Made by a program: the position numbers and the translations under genes. This document shows, one piece after another, positions 35,607 through 48,900 of a stretch of 64,000 nucleotides of DNA (position 1 is its first letter; every line of letters starts with the position of its first letter). Under the pieces are notes generated by a model, which saw only the letters and a list, made by a program, of their open reading frames with translations, had not been told where the DNA came from and ran no database searches. Origin of the DNA: Nissolia schottii (taxonomy: Eukaryota > Streptophyta > Magnoliopsida > Fabales > Fabaceae); NCBI GenBank assembly GCA_003254905.1, contig QANU01005500.1, forward strand, positions 142,554-206,553. The letters run 5' to 3'.

Positions 35607-38419
35607 AATAATACATATATATATATATATTAATTATATTGATTTTTAGCTTATTTAGGAAGCCTTTAAGTTTTAGCTATTTAATTAAGACTACATATTT
35701 TTAATATATTTTAAGACATTATTATTAAATATATCTGTAAATAATTAAACTTATAGGTTAGACCAGACTTTTACAAAAGCTAAGTATATGTTTGGCACGT
35801 TAAATAGGCTAAGACTGATAGGATAAGAGTTGATAGAATAAATGTGAATCTGATCTGATTTGTGCATTAAACACTGGATAAAATAATAGTAGATTGGATA
35901 TTCAATCTAACCTAATCTGACGTGTCAAACAGGCCCAAATAAATTTTATATTATGTTATATCAAGTTAAGAGGCTAGGGTCAGACCATATACTTATAACA
36001 TAAGTTATACCCATTTGAGCCAAAGTCTAATATGATTTAACCTATTTCTACCCAGTCTAAACTCGATTTACGATCAGGCCATATGCTTATAACATAGGAC
36101 ATACCCATTTGAACCAAAGTCTACCATGATTTAACCTATTTCTACCCAAGTCTAAACTTGATTTTGGAATAAAAAAATTACATTGCGTATTGGTACATCA
36201 CGAAGAAATTAAATAAAATACATCTTAGGTAGTAGTTCTAAAAACTAAACTTTTTTTTCTGATAAATAATTTCTAAATGTATAATTAATTTATTGTGAAT
36301 TATATACTAAAAGTGAACGAAAATTAAATTTTAATAGTAATTGACGTTCCTTGCTTTGTCTAAAAACGCATGTTCTTCTTTAATGCAGGCTCCGAACGCA
36401 CTAACCCCAGGCACACCATGTTTCCCACAACCTCTGGCAACAACGGTAACTATTCATTCTCATCACTCTTTTGGAACCATGCAAGTTGTCTTCTCCTTTG
36501 AAAGCATCCCCTTTTTCCAAACAACATTATTATATCTTATACAAATTATTGGCATATTTATTCATGAAAATAAAAACACAAAATATGGTATAAGTTTGGC
36601 TTAACTCACCACAGAGGAACGAATATACAAATTAAAAAAACTGTGTGCTTTACCTTTTTGTCACCACATTAAATGTACATTTTTAGTCTTATCTCTCATT
36701 GTCCTTCACTGTCTCATGCTCCTCTTCTTCTTCTCCTATTGTTTTTTTTCCCTCTCTCCTCCTCTTGCTCTTCCTTCATTTTTTTCTTCTGTTTTTTTTC
36801 ATCTTATCACAAAAGTTTTTTTTCTTCATTTGTTCAGTTTTTCTAATTCATTTTTCTTCATTTATCACATACACTATTTTGATATAATCTTTTATTCTTC
36901 AATTTTTTCTTTTTCGCAAGACGTTGTGGATCTCAGAGTTTTCATTTTCATATTCGTTTGTGTAGTTTTTCAGTTTTTTTGGTTGCTAAAAAATTTGTGC
37001 ATGTGTGTAGAAAATTTTGTGCATTATTGTTCAAAAGTTAGTGCACATGAGCACCAAAATTTTTCTTCTTCGTATTCGTTTTCGTTTCTGTCATATTATT
37101 TTGTTCTTAATTATTCAAAAGTTTGTGCATATGTGTAAAAAAGTTTATATATTATTGTTTAAAAGTTTGTGCACATGATTACCAAAATTTTCTTATTCTC
37201 CATTTTCGTGTTATTATTTGTTTCTGCTTGTTAAAAAGTTTATGTGTTTCAGTTCAAAAGTTTGTGAATATGTTTTTAAATGTTTGTGTATGGTAGAAAG
37301 TGAGTTCACACCCTTAGAATGTGAACGGGAAGCAAGAGAGAGAGCACGTCAGTTACTTTTTGCTATTTTATGCGCTGCAGATCCGATCTGATTTAGTTCT
37401 GTATGTGAAAAATATTTATGCATGTGTGTACAAAAGTTTGTGCATTCGGTATTGCTTAATATACCTTATGTAGGTCATATAGTGGTTGTACAATGACAAC
37501 AAAACTATGTACACCTAGCATTATTGATACAAATTATACCATGCAGAGATTTGGATCTCTACCTGTCCCAAGCATCCCACCCCATGCCATATACAAAGCA
37601 GATCCCAGCATTGGCGTCCCTGCTAGCCCCAAGCCCCTACTTGACTTCCATCCGGTAAATTTCACTCCAATGACATATCTCTTTTCTCTCTTGTATAAAT
37701 TCTTGTGTGGTTTAAAGCACTGAGTTGTATATAAACATTTCAATCATAACTGTGAATCCTTTTAAGGTAAAAATTGAAATATCATTCAATATATGATTCG
37801 AAATATATCTAACTTAGCACTCTAAGACTACATAAGAAGATCTCATCTTCTTTAGTTCCATTTCCTATCCCCACACAAAAACATGTGCACAAATGAATTG
37901 TTTTATAAAATTTAGACTCAATTATAACTACTTAAGACATTTTTTACATTCTCTCTTGCAAGTTACATTAGATTACCCTCAAGTCCAATCTACCATCATT
38001 AATTAAAAATAAATAACCACCACTATTAATTCAAAACAATAATCTAATTACTAGCGAGATAAAACATATATAGAATGATATCTTTCATTGTAAAGCAGGT
38101 TATGACTTTCTTTTCTTTAGGGGAAAGTATGGCGTATCCGTAATACTCATGTCTTTAGAGGGAAGCGATTGCAATAAGTTGTAGGATACGCACATACTAG
38201 AAGAATATTTTGTGAAGATCAGTAGAATCACATTATTAATTTAAATTTTGTTTTAATGTTTATTTTTTTCTATAGTCAAAGGAGAGCATTGATGCAACTA
38301 TTGGAGATGTTTTATCAAAACCATGGTTGCCACTACCTCTTGGACTTAAGGCTCCAGTGCTTGGCAGTGTGTTGGGTGAATTACAGAGACAAGGAATTCC
38401 CAATATTCCACCCTCTTAA
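31543..38419 (+). CDS. GLK: GOLDEN2-LIKE (GLK) GARP transcription factor, 6 exons, 429 aa
   Basis: Nuclear activator of chloroplast development that in plants switches on chlorophyll-synthesis and light-harvesting genes. Exons are 31543-32067, 33445-33585, 34742-35056, 36389-36445, 37547-37654 and 38276-38419. All introns are GT..AG and all junctions are in phase 0. The N-terminus begins [14 protein letters not shown] and is acidic, with a basic stretch ([20 protein letters not shown]) before the DNA-binding domain. The GARP/Myb-like domain spans [19 protein letters not shown] to the family signature SHLQKYRSH across exons 2 and 3. It is followed by [20 protein letters not shown], which separates GLKs from other GARP proteins, then a proline-rich region. 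The last two exons encode the GLK C-terminal (GCT) box, containing [20 protein letters not shown] and ending IPNIPPS. The start is the first ATG with the usual MLA opening. The length is normal. I cannot tell GLK1 from GLK2. Confidence 0.95.
35570..35630. repeat. (ATT)n and (AT)n tracts in GLK intron 3
   Basis: Simple repeats adjacent to each other, inside the intron. Confidence 0.9.
35980..36165. repeat. Tandem duplication of about 92 bp in GLK intron 3
   Basis: Two head-to-tail units share 'cttataacata', then 'atacccatttga', then 'ccaaagtcta', then 'atgatttaacctatttctac', with a few substitutions. Confidence 0.8.
36990..37460. repeat. Irregular repeats of AAGTTTGTGCA in GLK intron 4
   Basis: The word aaaagtttgtgca(t/c)atg or close variants recurs about eight times with unequal spacing, mixed with T-rich DNA. 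The reverse complement recurs at 26515-26690, suggesting a shared dispersed repeat or transposon end. The ORFs in the T-rich part (36699-37138) are low-complexity and lie within the intron. Confidence 0.55.
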
Positions 38420-38716
38420 TTGTGCTTGAATAGCAATAATCTTCAAACCCTAATTTGACGACTTCTCATCCCTTAGATGTTGCATTGAATATATGTTACT
38501 TCTAAGCTAGAAAGCGAGTGCTTTTATGGTTTTTCTTCTTTTGCTTTTAACAACAAAAGGCAACGAAGAAAAAAAAAACTCTCAAGACTTTTCATTTTTC
38601 ATGTGTTGTATCCTGCACCAGGTAAAAGTATGAAGACTTAATCATTAGCCATTTTGTGTATGTACTTTTGTAATGGCAATGATTTTTGTATGAGAGTGAA
38701 TAAGCTTAGGAATCTC

Positions 38717-38722
38717 AATAAA
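38717..38722 (+). terminator. Possible polyadenylation signal of GLK
   Basis: AATAAA about 300 nt past the GLK stop codon. A candidate only. Confidence 0.4.
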
Positions 38723-38849
38723 GTGATTTCGTGACTACCTTTTTTAGGTAGACACTTTATTAACAATCTTTGATACTTTAAGCTTTCATGAGCGGGATTG
38801 ATTAGAATGAGATGTGTTATATGAACTCTTTTGCACTAGACAATGTGTT

Positions 38850-39275
38850 GACTTACCTTTCATTTATTATTAGATAACATCCCTATGAAATGTGGAGTCC
38901 AATGGAATTTCATCTAATGGTGGATGAAATGTAAGTCGGCATGATGTCCTATACAAAATGAGTCCATAAAACGTGTCTAAATTAGAATATGTATTAATAG
39001 ATGAAGTATTATGAGAATTAGTTAAGTCTGTTATAATGGTTATTAATCTGCTATGTTTGTTATGTAAGTTAGTCTTCCTAAGATACAAGAGGTTAGTTAT
39101 AAGTATGCAAGGCATGTGATCTTTAGTACTTGCTTAGTCATTCCTAAATAAATCATTGCAATCATCCTCTTTCAGTCAATCAATAGAATATTTAGTATGC
39201 AATCATCTCTTCTCTAAGATCTGTGATTCTCTCATAATCCAAGGCTAAACCCTACATGGAATCAGTAGCACATCA
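38850..39275 (+). mobile_element. Copia-like LTR remnant with primer-binding site
   Basis: Sequence ending CTAAACCCTACA is followed at 39257 by TGGAATCAGTAGC, a decayed TGGTATCAGAGC site for initiator tRNA-Met priming as in plant copia elements. The upstream 400 bp look like an LTR, but its start is not definable. The following 39290-39420 is probably the beginning of a broken gag. No second LTR is seen. Confidence 0.45.
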
Positions 39276-39923
39276 TGATCCATGGGCAACTCTAATCATG
39301 GTTATCCCAAATCATCATCCAAAACAAGTTTTGAATCAATTCTAACTGCATTTAAAACATGGCAACTCTAATTGCATTTAAAAGCTAATGGCTTAACAAA
39401 TCCATTTAACTGATACAAAATACAAAGTATAGTGCGATGCGTCGGTAAACCTCGTTGTCCTGCTGCTCTTCCTGGGCCGGTTAACGCCTAGGTCTTTACT
39501 CGCCCGGTAACGTCTACTCTGCTCTGACGTACTTGTCATGCTCTTCTAGAATCATAAAGGAGTGGGGGATGAGAACGTTGCGTCCTCAGTGGGAATCCTT
39601 GGGGCATCACTATACATTTTCTACTCAATTATGATTCCGCCACTCAGGGGGTCTCTAGGTGTCATAACATACTAAAACCCCTACTTGTTATTGTCCATGC
39701 TAGTCTTGAGCAACTTTATCTAATTACTAGGTGATTGGGGAATCTACTCTTTGCCCTAATTATTAGAGGGTATATACGTGCTTCCTATTACTTATGCTTT
39801 AGTGGATTTCATAGGACCTTTTTTCTCACCATTGCCGACAACATCTTCTTCTTTAGTCATCTACCTTATTCTCTTCGATTCTCACTGCCAATCCTCACCC
39901 AACCATGATTTATCGTTGTCATC
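39276..39923. other. Unassigned DNA
   Basis: No frame, repeat or terminus recognised, apart from possible copia interior near its left edge. Confidence 0.35.
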
Positions 39924-42900
39924 TGTAACGCTTTTTCATTGAACATAAACATAGTAGTTTCTGTTGCACAATAATCAATAATCATATGATAAGTATACAT
40001 AATATCGAACAATACAGTCATAGTACATTAATTATATAATAATATTCTCCTAGTTATGTTGATTTCAAAACTTACGGTTTAAAAGTTAGAAATGGGCCCT
40101 CTGGCCTGCAGGACCCACTCTGTCTCTATCTAAGGTTCCCTAGAGACCAGAGACCCTTGGGAACCATTCTCATAGTAGTTTTAGTTTAATTATTTATTGT
40201 GGTCTTGATACGATAAAAATCATGAAATCGATCGTCTTCTAATTTTTTCAGCACACGATGAATCGCATACCAGAAGAATTAAAGATATTTTCCCCTCACT
40301 TAATTGCATTTATTCTTCCCCCACCAGCCCTTGTAGATTGTGTCTGCCCCCCTATTTTCTCTCAATTGTCTCTTCTACGTGCAAGACGCATTTACTCCTT
40401 TGTCCAAATTCAAACTAAAGGCCAAAAACCAAAGCTCTCATCTTTCTACCTAAGCTTGGAGAGAAAATTTCAGACCTCCTCCTCCATTCTTCCACCCTCT
40501 GACTGTGGCCTTCTCCACCTCTTCTCACTCTCAAAAACTTCTCCAAACACCATACACATTTCACAAAAAAACATAGCCCTTATCCTCCTCTACATAGCCA
40601 TAGTCTTTGTTTGAAGAAAGGTGGGTTCTTCTTGCATGTGTTTGCTATTTTCCTCTGCATGTAACTGACTTTCATAAATAATATTCTCTCTTCTTGCTTC
40701 CCACAAAAATAGGGCCTTTGGGTGTTTGCGTGTATGAAAATTGAGGTTTTTATGAGTTTTCTAGTGTATAGAGCACTTCATATGCTCTTGCATGTCAAAA
40801 ATATGTATGGATTCAGTTTCACCATGATTTTTCCTTCATGAAAACACATATTTTATGTCCATCTAAGTCCCCTAGCATTTCAGCCATGATAGGGTTTCAT
40901 AGGTCTTCTATGTGTGTTTTGTTGTTTTGTGTTGGTCTTGAGTTTCTTAGTAAAAGGAATGAGTTTCTCATGAGTTCAAAAGGCAGATTGGCCTTGCATG
41001 TTTGTCATATTTTATGTAAAATAAGTTTCTTATGATTTTCACCACGAAATGGGATCTTTTGGGTTGAGTGTGTGTGAGAAAAATGGGTTTTCTTGATAGT
41101 TTATGTGTTCTTGCATGCGCTTTTTGTTCACTTGGTTCCCTTGAGTTTTCCATATTGTTTTCACTATTTAAAGTTGTTTTTCTACCTCTGAAGGTTCAGG
41201 GATATATCCAGTTTTTAGGGTCCCTAAAGGTTTCCAAGTGTTGTTTTTTGTTTCTTTTGTTGTTCTAGAGTTCCTTACCTAACTCTAAGGGAATTTTGTG
41301 AACAGATTTGGCCTTAAAAATGTGTTTTTCCTCAAAGTATAGGTTGCTTCCCTTTTTGAGTAAACCCCCCCTTGGGTTCATTTTAAAAACTAAGCTTAGA
41401 TTTAGTCTTTTTAAAAGATTCTAGACCCCTTTTGTGAAATGAGTTTTTGTTTAAAAATGAGTTTATGATGGGTACGGTTTTTTTCTGTACAACTAGGTTT
41501 TGATGAGCGTTTTGTGACTAAGGGTTTTTTGATAAAAAAAGTACTTGTATTTTGATACACTAATGATGTTTTCAACATGTTTTATGACAAGAGTTTTGGC
41601 AAGAAAATCAAGTATGTGGCCTTGTGTGTTGCTTGTGTAGGTTTCGGCCTTGAGTAGGTCTTTAGGGTTAGAGTCTGCATTTTTAACATGCATTAATGTT
41701 TTTTTTGTTTCTTGGATGATATAAAAATAGATGTGTTAAGGAGTTTACGGTGAAAAATTGACCTGATAACTCATTTTGTAGGTTTTATGGTTCGGCCATA
41801 AAAAAGTCTTATGGCTAAGGTTGGTTTTTCATGTTGAGTGTTTAGGTTATCTAATCCTTTGTGTATAAGTGTGTCTACAAGGGTGAACCTTTTTCAAGAA
41901 TAATAAAGATAAGAAATGACGTCACAATATACTTGGTTTTGAGTTGACTTATGTGAGAAAGTCAATTTCTGTGACTCTCAAGTTCATTATAAGAATACAT
42001 AACTATAACATGGAGTACTGTGAGTATGGTTCATATTATAAATGAATGTGTGCACATTATTGTCATAACTATGTTATGCTAAAATTGGCTGTTTATGCTC
42101 TTTATGTGAATGATTATGTTCATGATTGTTTTGGTGATATCCATGCTTATGATTACGATTATGATGATAACTGCTGTGAATAAATGCTCGTAATCTATTA
42201 TGTTCACATGTTCATTTTCTAACATGCACTATTGAATATGCATGTTTATGATTATATCGTCAATTCTGCATAAGCTTGTTATAAGTTATGAAAGAAAAAA
42301 TGATAATGAAAAATAAATTATGTCCTTTTTGAGGAAACTACTCCATAAGACTGTTAATAACACTAAGTTAATAAGACTCGTCTTTTGATTAGGGCTCCCT
42401 TCGGGGAGCGAATCCTTTGGGCCTTAGCATGATGAAGGGTACCTCAACGCCCTTGTTTGGCTTAGAATGTGTGTATTGTAGGTCTAGGCATAGGCAGAGG
42501 AGTAAAATCCCTTCATCAATTTACTAACTATGTCAGATTTTAATTGTAGTTTGCTACCATGAATTGAGCTCAACTCCACTATTATATGATGTATGTCCTC
42601 GGATGGTTGAAGCTTTCCTAGACATACTAAAGGGTAAAACATAAATAAATAATGTATGTTCTCGGACGGTTGAAGCTTTCCCAAGCATACAAAAGGGTAA
42701 AACATAAAGAAGTGATAAACAATAGGCATTCATCATGATATCATGCATGTCATTTATTATTATCATGTGCATTTTATGTTATTGTTATGATTATGCTTGT
42801 TAGTTGTTACCCCTGTTTATAAATGTGAATGTTTGGTTAAAGGAAAGACTAGGGTAATCATTAACCTTTTGGGACTAGGTTCAGATAAATAACTAAAATG

Positions 42901-43735
42901 AATTTGATGTATGCTCACTTAGAGATGGTCCGAACGGCAGAACCTTATACGATGCCACTTAGTATGTGCATAGGAACCCCACTGAGGAAATTCATTTTTC
43001 TATTGGTTCTAGGTTTTGATGTAGAGTTCAAGGCACATAGCATCTATGGACCCAATTACATTATTGGGTAGATTGGATCATCCAAGAGTTGTCATGCTAA
43101 GCGATCACCGTCCAAGGAGTTTTGCTGTGGAGCAAAGCCCTGTACCTTACTATTAAATGGGTAAAGTCAAGACATATCGAAGTCATGGTCCAAGGAGCTT
43201 ACCCTAAGATCCAGTGCCGCTCGGCTGGTTACCACATGGGATGCTAGCTATCATCGTCGACATCCTATCCACGTCCTTTCTGATGGTGAGGCGGAGACCT
43301 TCTTCAGTCCTACTGGGGACATAGCTGTTATAGGCGTCGTGGTTGCTGGCGAGCCTGTCGTCAATGATGTTGTGGATGATTCTGAGGATTTCGATCCTAG
43401 GGAGGCCATGGTACCTCAGTTCGTAGCCCTCCTCATTGCATTGGTACCGAGCGTAAGATATTCAACATGCAACCGAAGAGCGCGATCAGAGATTTTTCTC
43501 CTGGTTGCAAGTAGAGAAAGAATTTCCTCTCCTGGCAACGCTTATGAGACTTGGATGTATTGGTTGCTTGTGTTGCTTTGCCTTGTCCAGTTATCTTTTC
43601 TGTTGTTATTGCAGGATTCTATCTATGTATTTATGTTATTAATATGCATGACGAGTCAGCATTTCTTGCGCTCCTCGTCACTGTTATTCGAATATGTGTG
43701 TTCTTATTTGTGGTGATGCCCTTCGTGGCATGGAT

Positions 43736-44291
43736 CAAGGTTATCAAACTCATGAGTTTACCTAAACTCGTTAAGCAGAGATAAACTCGAATTCGTAAAC
43801 TTGACTCATAAACTTGTAAGAGTTTACTTATTATAAAAATATTAATAAATTTTTAAATACATTAATATAATATAATATAATATACTAAAATTATAGTAAA
43901 GCAAAATATAAAAGTCAAAATTTCATTTCCAAGTCATAATTAGGTAATCACAAGTCATAAAATACAAAAAATAAATTAAAATTACATAAAAAATAACATA
44001 TCAAAACTTCATAATGTTATAAATTAACCTAGCATAAGTAAAGATGTTGAGATATTTTATTTAAAAATCCTAATTGAGAGTGATCTTTGGGAAATATTGT
44101 GGTTTAGGGCTTTAGAGACTAAATTTTGACTAAAATAGTGAACTTGTGAGTTTATCTCGAGTTTACTCGAGTTTATCTGAGTTCGTCCGAGTTTACTTAG
44201 GTCCGAGTTGCTAAGCGAGTTAACTCGATTTTGAGACTTAAACTCGTAAACTCATAAGAGTTTAAGTGTTAACTTGAGAGTTTGATAACCA
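43736..44291. mobile_element. Mutator-like MITE with 10-bp target duplication
   Basis: The terminal inverted repeats are GGTTATCAAACTC near the left end and its exact complement GAGTTTGATAACC at the right. A direct repeat TGGCATGGAT lies at 43726-43735 and 44292-44301. A 9-11 bp target duplication is characteristic of Mutator-like elements. The interior is AT-rich, with repeated words 'aaactcg' and 'gagtttac' in both orientations forming a long imperfect inverted repeat. No transposase. Confidence 0.75.
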
Positions 44292-44319
44292 TGGCATGGA
44301 TAATGCTGTTTGTGATGGA

Positions 44320-44349
44320 TTGTTGTTGTTGTTGTTGTTGTTGTTGTTA
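44320..44349. repeat. (TTG)n microsatellite
   Basis: About nine TTG units inside the large LTR, just past the nested MITE. Confidence 0.9.
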
Positions 44350-45004
44350 TAATATATTGTCCCTGAGGTATATTCAATTTATGTTGGTTTTATTGTTCCG
44401 TCATTGTTATGTCTTTCACCATTTATCACCTTTAAGGAAAATAAAGTATCACTATATATGGTTCAAGTTTTTAAACCCATGATTTTTTTTTTCACAAAAG
44501 TTCAAAATTTCTCGTATTTTCCAATTAAATATTTTATAAAATTAAGTGTAAAGGTAAGTAAATGCTAAAACGTGACAACTATCAAATATTAATTATGACT
44601 TAAGTGTAATTAATTAACTAAGGTGTTACATCATTCATCCACATGAACCCGTCACTGTGTAGCAACCAACCCTAGCCGTTGTCCTCTACGCGAAGCAACC
44701 TTTGACGCCGTTGACACCTCGACGCGCCACAACCCACAATGCTTTGCTTGTCGCATGGCACCATTGTAACCATCAATTCGCGCACACACACCACCACGAC
44801 CAGTGGCTAACATTAAAAGCCTTGCCTCCTATGCTAAATTATTTTTGTGTTTTTGGGTAAAATTTGTTTTATGCAAGCCAGCCCACAGACTTGCGGGCTT
44901 ACGCAAGACAAACACGGGCTTGACATTTTCACCGTTTATAAAACGAACCAACCCGGTTCGATCCGTTGCGAGCCAGTCCACCCAAACCCATATACCCACC
45001 TTCA

Positions 45005-45575
45005 AGAGTAAGGTTGTCAAATTTAAAAATTTAAATAAATTTACAATATCTTAATAAACTCGAATCGTAAGTTAAACTTATAAACTTATAAGAGTTTACA
45101 TACTTAAAAAAAATTATATAAAAAATAAAATTAGTAACTAAATATAATTAAATGTCATATTTATTGAATAATATTAATTTTATACTAAAACAAATAAAAA
45201 AATCATACAATATACATTAATTTATTATTTAATTATTATGTCATATTGTATTATGCAAATATTACTTTATAATTTGATAAAACATAATTATGATAAATAT
45301 ATAAAATTAACTTAATAAACTCAATAAATAATATTAACATAATTAATCCAACTAAGTATCTAACAAAAGTTAATAAATTCGTATATTTTAGACGGAAATA
45401 TCAAGCGTAAATTCAAAATTATAACATGTAAACTCGCAATCAATTTTTATAGAATTTGCTTAAACTCATAAGTTTACACACAAAATAATTTATATAAGAG
45501 TTAACTCATTACTATGTAACAAGATCATAAACTCATAAGTTTAAAAATTAACTCGAGAGTTTTATAATCATCCTC
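45005..45575. mobile_element. Diverged relative of the 43736-44291 MITE
   Basis: The left end reads AAGGTTGTCAAATTT and the right end, read in reverse, GAGGATGATTATAAAACTC. The interior shares 'aataaactcgaatcgtaa', 'cataagtttaa' and 'taactcgagagttt' with the other element. Similar length. The flanking duplication is not clear. Confidence 0.5.
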
Positions 45576-45998
45576 AAGCATAATTTACACCTAGGTTTTG
45601 TGAAAACATTTTGCCATAACATATAGTTCATTTTATTGTAAAGCTCCGGAATCCTAACTATTCACTTATTGGTTCAAGTAATTTTATAAACAAGAATATC
45701 TATCATCAAAATCTAACACTTCTCTTTCAGGTTACTTCCCCATAAATGAGAGTTTTTAAAACAGCAAGACCTGTTATTATAAATGGTCTGTTGTTAAAAA
45801 AGCTATAACCAAAAAAAAAAAATCCGCTTCTAAATGATACAACATAAAAATTTTAGACCAAAAATGTGAAGCAGAAGGGATGAATAGTTGAATACCAATT
45901 TTTAAGTTAAAAATGCTTGCCTGAACAATTAACCCCGGATGGGTTTAGTTTTACTCTTTTTAATTCAAATAAATCATTTGAAAAAAGAAAAAGATTGA

Positions 45999-48900
45999 CT
46001 ATGTAGAATTAATGGCTTCAAGTTGCCTTCGGAGTTCGTCAAGGTCATCGTCGTTGACAGTGATTGGAGCTTGAGAAGTTGGTTGGTTCTGAAAATCATC
46101 CGCACTGGGAAGTTCATGAGTGAGACCTTCAGGCAAGACATCTGTAATAGATTTTGGGGAGGGGTTACCAATTTAAATACTAACTGAAAATGAGCAGTAG
46201 AATTTAAAGAAATGTTGAACCCTATATGAGTAAAAAGACACATGACGGAAAAAATGTATACAACAATGACAACAACTAAGTCTTGTCCAATTGTTAGCTA
46301 TGTGGATCAAATGACACCATTAACAACCAAGTTTCTTTTAATAGTTTTGCCTACAATTTTTTCAGATCTCTCTCTCTACCCCTTCGTTTGATCTACTCTA
46401 TTTACTAGCAACGTCTACCACCTTCTTACTCACATGTTCAAACCATTTAAGGCCAGATTCCAAACCATTTAAGGTCAGATTCTACCATTTTTTCCACAAT
46501 AGGCACTATCCCAACTTTCTCTCTAAAATATGTATAGCCCAGAAATTTTTGCTTTTGCAATAAAGGTGCAAAGACCAAAGGGCTTGAAAACATTATCATT
46601 AAGGACCGTAACAATAAATTCCCGCGTGGCTCAAAACAAAGAAACCAACATTAGCCAGCTATATAGACAATATCACGAATCCACAAATCTATTTGTGGAA
46701 TGATATCCAGTGCTTCAATTCAAACTCATTGAGCGTATCAATAACTTCAGAATATAATTAAATTTGGTTATGTTCCTCATCTCACAATTCATTTTTACAT
46801 GGTGATGTTACGTTGACATAATCTCTCCATTTAAATGAATGGTGAGATTAAGAACATAACCCTCTCCTTTTCATTTTGAAAAGGTTAGGATCTTGATCCA
46901 ATATAATTAAAGCAAATACCTGAACTTCTGGTGACGGTGCCATCCAGACCACAATCATCAACAACACTGAAAATTTAACACAAGGACATGATCACTAAAT
47001 GTAAAGGCTAAAATTTTTCAAGAAGGAATCAACATGAACAGATAAACAGATCATTAGGCACCTTATATTCCATTCATTTTCGAGATGAAGCGGATCCTCC
47101 TCAGTTGATATTGCTCCAGCTTCCATTTTTGCTTTTTCTGCAGCATCTCTTGCAGGCTTTGCAAGAATGTACTCTTCCTGCACATTTATAGTTCAATATC
47201 AGACAGAATAAATATATTAATTTATTCATACAATCAAATTTGCAACAATGGCATGACTGAAAACACCTTACCTGTCTCTTTAAGCAAGCAACATTTGAAC
47301 ATTGAGGGTTTGGCTTCATTTGCATGGTAGGGAAAAAGTCCTTAAGAGAATTATATCCCTACAAACAAGAAAACAAAATTGGGTATATCAGCATAAGGCT
47401 ATTTCTAAAAATGACAGTCTGTTCTTCATAGAAGCCTCACCAGATTTCTCAAGAATAAATGCCTTTTTTCTCTATTTTTAAGAGGAATTTATTCTTCAGA
47501 GAGAAATCTGGCGAGAAAAAGTTGCTTTGCTACAACTCAAAGAAAAGGAGAATGGATGGAACATTGTTGCATCAGTGCAGTACTAACCAAATACGGAGTC
47601 ACTTGACCAAAACCTAGCAAGAATTTGAGTGTGTTTTGCACTAGCAGCCCAGCAACAACCCCCTGGAGAGTCAAAAACATTTCTAATTCCAGATAAATAA
47701 AGTGTGCAATACACTCTAAACAATTAAGAGATAAAATAAGCCTATAAAGATAGTAGGGAATGCCATGTAATTGTTTACTTAAAAGGAAACAGATCATTCT
47801 TTTAACACGTGTAAAAACCCCCCATATTCAAGAATAAGATGAAAGTTTCCAAACAATTTATCTAAATTTTAACTATATATGTAAAAAGCAGTCAACATGA
47901 GAGGTGTACAATTATATTTTACCATGGTGGTCGGTAAAGATGCAGCACAAACCCCTTCGCGCTTGAGTGTACGTTCATCTATACCAGATGCAACAACCTA
48001 CAAGGAAAAACAGAGTTGTATGCTTCACATTTTTGTACACACAGCATAAAAGTTTCATATCTGACATAAGTCAATCGTAGTTATACGTAACAACAAATTT
48101 AGCCATATAATCCACACTGATTTAGAAAAAATTGTGGTAAACTATACCACAACTGGATGAGCTTTTGAACATAGGTGTTAATCAGTGTTGTCAAATGGCC
48201 GCCATGGCGTGGCAGAATATGAGAAGAGTGGCATCAAAATCGTGTAGTGTCACGGTTATAGTACGGCGGCCATGGCAGCCGCTTTTCTCCATGGCACCAT
48301 TGCGGTCATGACCCGGTAAGGCGGAAATAGTGGCCAAAACCTTCAGATCTGGACTCGGACTCTACAGATCTGGATTTAGAAGACTTCAGCGACCACAAAT
48401 GTGAAGATGGTGGCCGGAAAAGAGGTAGAACGCGCCGCCACATGCGGCAACAGTGACAGAGGAGCAGAGGGCTGCGACGGCGCGTCTGAGTATGTGAAAG
48501 GCTGGAGCAACGTACAGTTAGCATGGCTGGACCGTCGAGAGAAAGGCAATTCCAGTGGTGCTGTCGCCGACTTTCCAGCGGCGGACAGCAGTAGATGGCG
48601 GCAGGTGGTCCAGATCTGAAGTTCTTATGACACCCACCTTAGTGCTTTTATTATTTACATGTATAGGTATAATTTTTAAGCAGCCATGCTTCAGCCAAAG
48701 ACCACACACCATCCGCCATATTTCTATGGCGGATTTTTGGCAAGCTGCCATCCGCTACTAATAACACTGAATTGCACAATAGCAGCACTATAGGGCTGCC
48801 GTGGTCTATCACACAGGACGGGCGTGATACAGCATCTGTCGCATGGCATATTTGGATCACGGCATTCAAGGCAGCAAAACGCGGCTGATGGTGTAGGAAT

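Larger units (their letters stand above)
39924..44630 (+). mobile_element. Large solo LTR (about 4.7 kb) with nested MITE
   Basis: It starts TGTAACGC at 39924 and ends GTGTTACA at 44630, so the ends are inverted TGTAAC/GTTACA. The flanks TCATC (39919-39923) and TCATT (44631-44635) look like a 5-bp target duplication with one mismatch. Its 3' 1.9 kb matches 1-930. No gag or pol frame is readable, so a solo LTR of a large retrotransposon is the simplest reading. About 556 bp of its length is a nested element (43736-44291). Family unknown. An element with highly decayed interior is the alternative. Confidence 0.55.

Noticed and set aside
36699..37138. 62- and 140-codon ORFs rich in Phe and Ser
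   Set aside because: They are T-rich low-complexity sequence wholly inside GLK intron 4.
40258..40614. 118-codon ORF
   Set aside because: It lies inside the large LTR, has no recognisable domain and biased composition; it is likely part of the LTR leader region.
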